Assembly: GCA_029204225.1 (NCBI GenBank) | Contig: CM055095.1 | Span: 74,517,501 to 74,581,500 of the forward strand | Length of the DNA stretch: 64,000 nt | Direction of reading: 5' to 3' | From: Diphasiastrum complanatum | Lineage: Eukaryota > Streptophyta > Lycopodiopsida > Lycopodiales > Lycopodiaceae | In this document: in pieces, positions 55,794 to 64,000 of the stretch | How positions within the stretch are numbered: position 1 is the stretch's first letter | Layout: each line of letters starts with the position of its first letter | Translations under genes and position numbers: made by a program | The notes under the pieces: model-generated | Database searches by the model: none | The model's input: only the letters and a program-made list of their open reading frames with translations | Told to the model about the DNA's origin: nothing

Positions 55794-56263
55794 TCACGCT
55801 GGTAGATCTGGCTGCCAAAACTTGCGTAGTCGACTACCATTCACTGGGGTATCAAATCTTCTATCATCCAGGTATTTCAAGATAATTGCTTCGTACGATA
55901 ATACCTCTTTAACCCTATATGGTCCTTCATCTGTAAATTTCAATTTTCCTTTGATCAATTTTGTCTTGTACATCAAAGCTAGATCTCCTTCCTTCAGATC
56001 ATTCTTTTGTTCAAAGGGATTAAAACCTTTGCATTGTGTTTAGCTTTCTTGACTGAAGTCTTGCGAGAAGAGGACTTCTCAGAATTTTGTCTTGATGAAT
56101 CATCTTCAAGCTTCTCTTTTCCTTTATCCAATAAAGGTGGAACAATTTTTGGGTCAGTTATTGAAACAACATCTTGTGATGAATTTTTCCATTTTAGAAC
56201 CATGTTATAACGTTGTTTGGCTTGCTTTTTTGTCATTGGTCCAATATTCTTCCCTTTCTTCAA
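55794..56263 (-). pseudogene. Gypsy I integrase C-terminus with basic linker
   Basis: A Lys/Ser-rich stretch (MKKGKNIGPMTKKQAKQRYN; EKSSSRKTSVKKAKHNAK) precedes MYKTKLIKGKLKFTDEGPYR and YLDDRRFDTPVNGSRLRKFW, matching the tail of gypsy integrase in which K-[FL]-x-x-x-[WE]-x-G-P-[FY] is followed by [PT]-V-N-[GA]-x-x-L-[KR]-x-[FY]. A frameshift lies near 55990. Confidence 0.65.
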
Positions 56264-56268
56264 TATAA

Positions 56269-56463
56269 CTACTTTTGGCGATTGTAATGTTGGTTCATGA
56301 GAAATTTACGAACTCCAAACCTTGTAGGATTCATATGATTTAGAATCTGCTCATCAGTAAGTTCAAAAAATTTGTCATAAGATAAAGCATAACTGACATG
56401 AATAAGTTCATCTTCAATAGGATGTAGAATCGGATCAGTTGATATCCATGCCACATTCATCAT
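56269..56463 (-). pseudogene. Gypsy I linker fragment
   Basis: 64-codon minus-strand frame ILHPIEDELIHVSYALSYDK... between protease-like and integrase parts. No domain recognised; included because it is in register with the element. Confidence 0.35.
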
Positions 56464-56699
56464 GTTGACTGGGAAGTGATAGGCGTATCCAAAGTACGAT
56501 CAGCCATAGGAATGTCACTCATCTCTGAATTATTATCTCGTTGACACATGTACCATGTTGTACAATCCACAGTTGCAAGAGCTTAATTCTAGTTAACATT
56601 ATTTGTTTGAGAGTCATAATGAACTCCCAAAGCTAGTCGATCACAAGTATGATTTGTTGATAAATCATCATCCCCTTTCTGGACTACTGGCTTAATTGT

Positions 56700-56903
56700 T
56701 CATGTCATTGGATCAACTTTAACTGCACACTCACGATTCTCAAATGTAATCTTTCTCGTTTTCCAGTTATGAATTACTTGCGCAACTCGTAACCATGGAC
56801 GTCTCAATAGAATGTGATAAACTAATGGTGCTTCCGGTAAGTCCATTTCTACAAAAGTAATGACAAACTGGATTCCCACAATCTTCATATGTATGTCTTC
56901 CAC
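56700..56903 (-). pseudogene. Gypsy I aspartic protease region, 3' part
   Basis: FVITFVEMDLPEAPLVYHIL then LRRPWLRVAQVIHNWKTRKI resembles the second half of gypsy protease: F-x-V-[ML]-D-[LI]-P...Y-x-x-[IL]-L-G-R-P-W-L...G-A-[VI]. The Gly of L-G-R-P is Arg here. The catalytic D-[TS]-G triad is not seen; a D-[GT]-G-S-x-V-N-like stretch is readable around 57028-57010. Confidence 0.6.
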
Positions 56904-57365
56904 TGCCTTTAGGACGACTGATCAACTAACTTGATAGCAAAATTTGCAGGTTTCATCCTTGTAAGGCCCCATTTAGCACATGGCTTTGTTGAGACTAGAT
57001 TAACTCCTGAACCTCCATCTATCACGGTTGCCTCTTGACTAAATTGTTTATGTTGTATCGACAAGGTGATAGGTCTCTATTCACTCTCCCAGACTGCCCC
57101 TACATTGAGTACTTCGTTTGATTCTTCAAAACCGGCACAAAATAGTGGGTCCTGCCGGACTATTGGTTCTATCTTGGTCAATCTCTTGGCTAATTAACAC
57201 TTCTTTCATTTGAGGCACCAATTTAGAAATTCTCCCAATGTAATATTTATCTTACTAGATAGAATATTCACGATCAGTTCTGTTTGCAGTGCTTCAGGTT
57301 CGGTCATCTTGAAAGGTTCTTCGCGATGGTGCAACTGAGTGTTAAATCCATTCGTGGATTATGTA

Positions 57366-57481
57366 AATCCGATGGCAACACATGTGAAGAATGAATCTTT
57401 GTTGTAGCTTTGGCGGCTTCCAGAATCCGATGGCAACACATGTGAAGAATGAATCTTTGTTGTAGCTTTGGCGGCTTCCAG
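57366..57481. repeat. 58-bp perfect tandem duplication
   Basis: AATCCGATGGCAACACATGT... repeats from 57366 and from 57424, with no difference seen between copies. A recent local duplication within gypsy I. Confidence 0.9.
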
Positions 57482-57563
57482 TGCCTCCTCTTCTTGTAAG
57501 TCTTTGATCCACTGTCTCATTTGTGGTATTTCTTCTTCTCAGAGTTGAAATTTGGATAAACCC

Positions 57564-57803
57564 CTAATGTGGTAGGTAAATTAGTAGCTGGCACATATTC
57601 ATCAACGACAGCTCCTTTATGCTTCTAACTTGTGTAAAAACATTATCTCTGCTAGGAAATGTTTTAGCCATCTTATCACTTGCTTTATTAATCTTGGCAT
57701 TCTGCTCTTCCAATGCTTTCAACTTTGCATTGAACTGTGACTGCATCTTCTCTAGCTGCATCTGTTGCTTTTGACCAAGTTTCTCGAACTCATTCATCAT
57801 CAA
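57564..57803 (-). pseudogene. Gypsy I gag coiled coil
   Basis: MNEFEKLGQKQQMQLEKMQS then FNAKLKALEEQNAKI: glutamine-rich heptads typical of gypsy gag N-termini. Followed in another frame by short gag-like residues to 57500. Confidence 0.45.
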
Positions 57804-57830
57804 CTCGGCTATGGCATTGATGGAACATTA

Positions 57831-59249
57831 CTTTGGATAGACATAATTTATTATAAGCAAGAGATCTCCAATGTTTTTACAAGGTATTAAGCAACCCTTT
57901 CGTGAAAACTACGTATCTTACGCATATCCATGCTGTCTAAGAACGTTTTCTTGGAGTCCTTATTGTTAGGTTTTTGACAAAGATTTCTTCAAAAACAGTT
58001 CATTCGGTTTGCTTTTAAGATTAAATGCAGTTTCTTTTACTTATGTCATTTTTTGAGTGTGTTGAAGAGAAATAGATATTAAGATATAAGGAACTACTCA
58101 TCCCATGCTTGAACATGCTACGTAGGGTTCGCATAAAAATCGATAATAAGAAATCCTAAATTCATGAAGATTCTATGTGAATTTCATTCGATTTGATAAG
58201 TTTATTGGATTTGTAGTTTTCTTTTTGCTAATTTCTAACTTTGAATTTTTCAGGTCTGCTCAGACCAATTTTTGACATTCAATTTCATTTTTCATTTCTA
58301 ATTTGATTCAATTAGTTTGTAGAGCTTTGTCTTAGGCATTTGGATAAGAGATGCAAAAGTTATTGCACTTTTTTCAAAAGTTGTCAAAATAGGTGATTAG
58401 AAATTTCCTTTCACTTTGTTTGAATTTTTCAAATTTGATTTGAGTTTTTATTTGTAGCTCTACTTTTGTTAGTTTTTGTTTTTCAGAATTTTTAGGCCTG
58501 TTCTGTTGTAAATTTGACCTATCAAATCACATTCAATCATTGATCTGATACAATACCTAATAGAGCTTGTTGTTAGCTTTTCAGAGGTACTAAGTTTGTG
58601 TGATTTAGATCAATATTGAGGTAGTTATGATCAGATTAGTGGAGATGGGTCAGAATTGCCAAATTTTGAAAAAAAATTGTTGGATTTTTTCCAAGTGAGA
58701 GAAGCACTTTAACACTTCAACTCTGAAGTTTGGTTTGTAAATTTTTTTTGAATTCTTCATTTTGAAGTTTATTTATAAAAAAAGAGAAGCCTACCCTTCT
58801 CAGCCCTAACCCCCTCACGACCTAAACCTACGCCCTAACCTAACCTAACCCTAAGGCCCTAACTCCCCCTCACTCGGCTATTTATCCATGCCTCAGCCAA
58901 TTCCACAACGCAACTCCTCTCTCGGCCAATTCTCCCATGACCTTTCTTCCCCAATCTCCATCGTTTCCTTGAATGACGAAGCACCAACAGAAGGATCTTG
59001 TAAGGATCGTGAATTAGGCAACAAGAAATGTCGTGTGCCTGCAACTATGGGGAGCAACTTGCCCCATAGTTGCAGATCCAAGGCTGTTTGAATAAAATCC
59101 ATCTGATAGCTTTAGTCTGCAACTTGCTTTTCCATTGAGAAGAAAAGCTCACGGGCAATTGCAATGTGATACACACTTGCTTGGTGAACCAAGATATACA
59201 CTATACATTGAGACAGAGAACATCCCACTGACGCCACTGTCGTCGTTCA
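57831..59249. other. AT-rich spacer with telobox-like words
   Basis: 57830-58780 is T-rich with no gene. 58800-58860 holds CCTAACCTAACCCTAA-type words. Around 58880-59100, frames open on both strands (for example 58888-59091 plus) without a recognisable domain. Confidence 0.4.
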
Positions 59250-59646
59250 TCCGTGTAGCAGCAGAATAAAGCTCCAGCTGAAGAATACGAGAACAGGCTT
59301 GATTCTCTCACCCAAAGCCTGACAGAGAACAGTTTCGGTATGAACACAAACTCCTTCAACACCCACCACCAATGCACCATCTGTAATCCGAAGAGCTGTA
59401 ATCCGAAGAGCTGCAGTCACCTCTGATGAAAAATCTACGTGTCCAGGTGAATCAATCAGATTGATCTCATCTTGACGAGTGTCAGGACGTCTCCAGCATT
59501 CACTTGAGCATTGATTTCTGCTGCTGCCACCAGTGAGTCGTAAGAGTTGATTTTCCATGGTCGACGTGAGCAACAACGGACATATTCCTGATGTTATGCT
59601 TCTTGTCCATAATCCTCCGAAGCTCGTCCGATGTGAACTTCACCAT
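59250..59646 (-). pseudogene. Elongation factor 2 (EF-2) retro-pseudogene fragment
   Basis: From ATG at 59646: [20 protein letters not shown] and [13 protein letters not shown], the EF-2 N-terminus with its P-loop GTPase G1 motif AHVDHGKST. After a one-base frameshift ([18 protein letters not shown]), an internal deletion joins TRQDE to [20 protein letters not shown] (G3 motif DSPGH). The block ALRIT is duplicated in tandem, and [20 protein letters not shown] follows before homology fades at about 59270. The ~45 missing residues after TRQDE include the conserved switch-I region. The fragment carries no visible introns and stops after ~120 codons of an ~840-codon protein. Confidence 0.8.
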
Positions 59647-59861
59647 TTTGGCAGTCTTAAAGAATCCCGAAAACGAGAAGATGAATGAAAATGAAACCAA
59701 ACAGATTGTGTTGTAACCGATTCTCAAATAATCTGCTGACGAATCCTCAAAACGATTCAAACATCCTGATCGCCTTTCACTTGCAGAGCTTGGAGAACCT
59801 GTTTTTAGGAGTTACTCCCTTTGAGATCTTCTTGGTTACCTCTCTCCTTCACGTTTCCCTG

Positions 59862-60140
59862 ACTCGGTCGAGATCTCATCCTCACGTCTCCCGGCTATCG
59901 AGAGCTCACACGTCCCTACCCCACGACCGTCATCCCACTCGGTCGAGATTGCACCCGGTTGAGATTTTTCTCTCTCTACGACTCCCTCCTCTCACCCGGT
60001 AGAGACCTTTCTTCCCTATGTTCCGGCTCGGTCGAGATCCCAACCTTCCACTCTCTCACTAACACTCGGTCCACAACTCTCTCTTTCTCTGCCCACGCTC
60101 ACTCGGTCCACTTTTTTCTCTCTCTACGACTTGGTTCAGA
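59862..60140. repeat. Interspersed CTCGGTCGAGAT motif array
   Basis: Motifs ACTCGGTCGAGAT, CCCGGTTGAGAT, CCCGGTAGAGAC, GCTCGGTCGAGAT, ACTCGGTCCAC and ACTTGGTTCAGAC start near 59862, 59937, 59954, 59993, 60026, 60064, 60101 and 60129, separated by CT-rich filler that includes TCTCTCTACGACT twice. Confidence 0.6.
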
Positions 60141-62620
60141 CTTATCTCTCTCTCTAACCCTCTTGACTACCTATGCGCCCCCTCTCTTAATTTGGTGTCA
60201 AGGTCATATTCTTGAGGTTGGATGGAGAGGAGTAAAATACATCTCTCAATTTTTATATCAACAATAATATTTTGTAGTTTATTACAAAAAATACGTCCAA
60301 AAGACAATGTCATGCTGAGAATGCGAAAAGTAGCTCAAAATAATTGAGTAAGCTTGTCCATCAGCTCTCCAACCTACAGCTGGCTCCCAAACCTTCACGC
60401 TTTGCCCATTTGCATTTGCAGCATCCTGATTCCATCATGAATCGCTCTTGTAAGTCCTGTCCATCCAAAGACTCAAGTCCAATCTGAAATAGCTGCCCCC
60501 TAATGATCATCCCATGTCGTCTTGCAATGTTATTCCTATCAGGTATCCCAATGCCATCCCTGATCACAAAGACCTGAGCATCTACCCTGTAGTGCCCACC
60601 TGTATTCCCCCAAGCTTAGCTCCAAGCTGCTCTTGTGAATGGTTCCAAACCACTCCCTGAGAATACACTGAGATGTGAACTCCAAAGCCACCATCAAGTC
60701 CCCTCACATGATTGTGCATGCCAATATCCCTCCAGGACGTGTGAGATCTTCCATGGCCCAAACCAAACGATGTGCACCTTGTCATCATTGGAATCTGCAT
60801 CCCTAATGCAATATTGATACGGCAAATTGACTTGACTTACCCAAAATAGGCAGTTGAAGTGTATCTCTCGATGACAAACCTGATACATTGTTCCTTAACG
60901 ACAATGACTTGATCAAAATTGACTTACTGACTGCAAAACTGCAAAATCATCACACTTACCACTCACCAAGAGCATCCAAAGTGTGACTATTGACCCGTTC
61001 TTCATCCTGTCATGTGTCCCACACACAACTCGTCCAGTGCAAGTCCACTTTCTTGCCCAATGGCTTCCAATTGGCACCACTCGCACTTCCATCACATTGT
61101 GACCGCCAAAATGTGTGTACCTCCAAGCTGTCCATATTTCCCTCTGAAAGAAAAATTTCCAAGCTATAGATGTATGTGTCAATGCAACTATCTCTCGACT
61201 CGACAATACCATCACCGATCATGCATGTGAGAGTGTTCCCGCAAAACGCCACCTCTGACGTTGGTCGGTTCTAACCCCAAGAGTTGAACCTGATTACGAG
61301 AATTTTTCACCCATAAACAACATACCATGCCTAGCTCTCACCTGTGATTGCCCCTCTCAAAATTGTTGCCAGTGATGAGTAGTCACACCGCCAAACTGCA
61401 CTTCTGTCGCCAATACTAGCTTTCTTCACACAATTCTGCTACCATTCACCCCCATACAGCATTTACTGCTTCCAAACACCCTGTTACCCTATTAGAAGTA
61501 GCAATAATGATTTTGAAGTGATAATGCCTCATTGTACCACCCTGTAGCAGGTTTCACCAGCCAAAATTTGCCCCAAATTTGGCCCTACGGAACCCAAATG
61601 GCAAATGTAGCCCATCACTAGGTCACTTGCACTCTGCTCAATAGAATGTTGACGAAAACTTCCCGAAACACATTTCTCCCTACTCTATGACGTTGCTCTG
61701 TCCGCTGGCTCTGAGCAACCAGTTTCAAGGATCATTTTGGCCCAAGGATGGCCAAAAAAGATGCCCTCTAGCCAAAGATAGGCTCTTCCAAGAAATGCCC
61801 TCACATTTTGAACTGTTTCTTCGAAAAGAAGATTTTTAATAAAGAATTGGATTTTTCTGCCCTTCGGGTCCAATATCCATTTCAAATGAAGATTTTTAAA
61901 GAAGTTGAAGGCCCAATGGCCTTCGGACCCCTTCAACCTTTCATGGGCCCCCTGCTTGCAATCCAATGGTGGACTTTAATCCCACGGCTCATGTCTTTTA
62001 TGATCCTTCCAATCTTCACGATGGATCCTTCTTGGATCCCATCCTACGGTCATCTGTGGACATGCGCATTGAAGCAAGGCCTTGAGGCCACTGGCCACTT
62101 TCATGCGCTATGTGTCTACTCCACTTGACCGCGTGCGACCTCCACGACCCATCCTCCTCTCTCCTTCATAGCCATCTCTCCATGCTGCTCATTTTTCATA
62201 GCTATGGCCGCCCTCTTCCACGACCAGCAGCTCCTTTTGCTCCGTGCGGCACTCCACGGCCTGTTGGCTGCTTCTTTGCACTGCTAGGGCGCCCCCATCT
62301 GTGGTGTTACAACACCCAAAACGGTCTTCAACTGTGAAAGATCCACGGTTTATTTAATGTAAACCCTAGCCCTATGAGAGAGAAAGATTCTTGGGCATTT
62401 GTAAATCTCTTTCTGAGATTTTTTCTTGCAGCTCTCTACTCCACAGAGGTTGCCCTACTTCTGCCTTTCAAATGCAATTACAGCTCTTTGATTGATGCGG
62501 TATTGACTACAAACAAGTAAAATTTCTCAAAAATTCGTCAACACCCCATGAAACTAAAAATTTTTCAAATTTTCTCAGTTTTCCACCAAATTTGACCCTG
62601 TAAATTGCTATGGCTCTCTG
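60141..62620. other. About 2.5 kb without recognisable genes
   Basis: GC content is somewhat higher than elsewhere. Minus-strand frames at 60567-60361, 60800-60582, 61215-60913 and 61252-61010 (Trp/Gly/His-rich) and plus-strand 61808-62128 match no family I know. No LTR or primer-binding site seen. Confidence 0.35.
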
Positions 62621-62942
62621 TCACTGCTCTTTGCAAACCCATGCAAGCCCCGTTGCGCCAAACGGTTGTCCACACAATGAATTATGAGGCCACCATCGAT
62701 GATTTCTCCGAAACCACCGAACTGCAAGATTTTTTGTGAATCCACCTACGACAATCGTTCTGATCTTCCCCGAAGCTCCGATCGAAGAAACTTTGTTGTC
62801 TCCTGCCATCCGGACTACCGATACCCTGTATGGAGTCCTCTCTCCTGAGAAGCTCTGACTGCTATTGCTCCTGGTGAAAGATGCTATCCCATAGCTTCAC
62901 TGGATCATGCATAACTGCATCACCCTGTCGCTCTGATACCAA
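62621..62942 (-). mobile_element. Start of a minus-strand LTR element J (primer-binding site and possible gag start)
   Basis: GCTCTGATACCA at 62931-62942 is the reverse complement of the TGGTATCAGAGC primer-binding site. On the minus strand, about 120 bp downstream, a 62-codon frame begins MAGDNKVSSIGASGKIRTIV, plausible as a gag start but too short to assign. The LTR that should lie at 62943 and above is not recognisable; copia K sequence begins about 60 bp away. Confidence 0.4.
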
Positions 62943-63004
62943 GTTGAAATTTTGATAGAATCTAGTCACATCAATCAATCACCATAGCCACTCCTCACAA
63001 GCTC

Positions 63005-64000
63005 TCAAAGATGGCCATCCTCGTCGATATACCTTATAGGTGGTTTGCGTTCTCTTGTCGATATTCTGGGTAATGAGCGAAGTCGATTATTTTCATTATG
63101 TTGTATTTGTTGGACTACTACATCATCATCTTCGGATTCGCTGCTGATAAGCTGTTCGTCTAGAGTAGACAAGCTAGGATCCCCAATAGGAATAGTCGGC
63201 TTAGAAACGAAAGTGTTTGATATTTCGGGAGAGTCTGATAGTTCGACTATATGAGTTTTGCCCTTACCTTTGAGGTCAATAAATAATCTTCGATGAAGAC
63301 AATATCCCGACTGGTTAATATCTTCTACTCGACAAGATCATACAACTTATAAGCTTTATCTGAAGTAGTGTAGGTGATGAAAATAGATTTAATACTTTGG
63401 ACGTCGAGCTTCTTCCTGAGATCTTGTGATATTTGCGCATAAGTGATACATCCAAAAACTCATAAATTTGATAATGATGGTTTGGATCTTGTCCAAACTT
63501 CATATGGTGTTTTGTTTGAGAGACCTTTAGTCGGACATCTGTTCTGAATATAAGCTGCAGTGGAAACAGCTTCAGCCCAGAAGGACTTCAGAAGTGTCGC
63601 ATGAACAAACATACGCTTGGCCGATTTGACTAAAGTTTTGTTCTTTCTCTCAACAAGTGCATTCGACTGAGGCGCATAGGAGGTAATGTATTGTTGCTCA
63701 ATGTCGTTGTTAAGGCAATACTCCTTAAATTCGGTAGAGATGTATTCTCCCCCATTGTCGGACCTCAGTGCTTTAATTCTTTTACCAGTTTCATTTTCTG
63801 CACGCTTTTTGAATTGTTGAAAGATTTTGAAAGCCTCTGATTTCTGCTTAATGAAATAAACAATTGTTCTTTTGGAATATTCATCAATCAAGGTAATGAA
63901 ATATTTTGCATCAAGCAATGACGGAGTTTGCATTGGACCACATATATGTGAATGAACAACGTCTAGAATATCTTTTGCTACATGCCTATGACTCGATCTA
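63005..64000 (-). pseudogene. Copia K integrase and linker, continuing off the right edge
   Basis: Minus strand from 64000: VVHSHICGPMQTPSLLDAK (first-Asp region with Asp replaced by His), FITLIDEYSKRTIVYFIKQK, LRSDNGGEYISTEFKEYC and LVERKNKTLVKSAKRM cover the core with the second D and the E. The C-terminus FGCITYAQISQDLRKKLD and SIFITYTTSDKAYKLYDL follows after a stop. The linker KPTIPIGDPSLSTLDEQLIS matches the copia C linker at about 26700-26750, so K and C are the same family. The frame ends near 63005 with no RT. Confidence 0.85.

Larger units (their letters stand above)
55794..57830 (-). mobile_element. Ty3/gypsy remnant I (gag, protease, integrase tail)
   Basis: Minus-strand order: gag coiled coil (57803-57564), spacer, protease-like region (56903-56700), linker (56463-56269), basic linker and integrase C-terminus (56263-55794). 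RT and most of integrase are missing. Different family from H, since the C-terminal sequences do not match. Confidence 0.65.

Overview
This is nuclear DNA of a land plant with a large, transposon-choked genome. The evidence is several Ty1/copia and Ty3/gypsy LTR retrotransposons with the plant-type primer-binding site TGGTATCAGAGC, GT-AG introns, long (CT)n, (TG)n and (AT)n tracts, AT-rich composition, and a split gene resembling plant PIG-S. The very long introns suggest a fern, lycophyte or gymnosperm; that is inference, as no lineage marker was found. No rRNA, tRNA, bacterial operon or CRISPR array is visible.

The one recognisable host gene is PIGS, a subunit of the ER GPI-transamidase complex, on the minus strand. 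Exon 1 starts at 42530 and exon 2 (42256-41449) carries the luminal N-terminal half. Two further likely exons lie at 41413-40890. The C-terminal half is in five small phase-compatible exons at 5344-3422. One locus therefore seems to span more than 39 kb, with about 35.5 kb of intron between 40890 and 5344 that is filled with retroelements. The last C-terminal residues, and one short linking exon, were not found.

Layout: 1-2.8 kb holds a candidate solo LTR and an RT-associated fragment. At 2.8-3.3 kb a GGTACC-rich foldback element sits in an (AT)n tract. At 3.4-5.3 kb are the PIGS 3' exons. At 6.4-6.7 kb is a gypsy remnant. At 7.4-11.2 kb is copia element A. At 11.7-14.7 kb are gypsy gag remnants. 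At 14.8-18.2 kb is a gypsy deletion derivative (B). At 18.2-24 kb there is almost nothing recognisable. At 24.1-27.8 kb is the 5' part of copia C. At 27.8-34.5 kb is an unclassified tandem array of a 2.8-kb unit (2.4 copies), each copy carrying six hairpins at a 69-bp spacing. At 34.5-37.7 kb is the 3' part of copia D, whose LTR is followed by another primer-binding site. At 37.7-38.0 kb is a gypsy gag remnant. At 40.9-42.5 kb are the PIGS 5' exons.

Upstream of PIGS, a PIF/Harbinger transposase relic (43.9-44.3 kb) is cut by copia E (44.3-51.4 kb), which is itself interrupted by an inverted copia derivative F (47.8-50.15 kb). Next come an LTR with G-box palindromes (G, 51.4-52.2 kb), a compound microsatellite, and two convergent gypsy remnants (H plus, I minus; 53.6-57.8 kb). 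The end of the window holds an EF-2 retro-pseudogene fragment (59.6 kb) and a minus-strand copia integrase (K) that runs off the right edge. None of the transposon coding regions looks intact: all carry stops, frameshifts or deletions. The most unusual items are the 69-bp hairpin array inside the 2.8-kb tandem repeat, the giant PIGS intron, and the GGTACC foldback.
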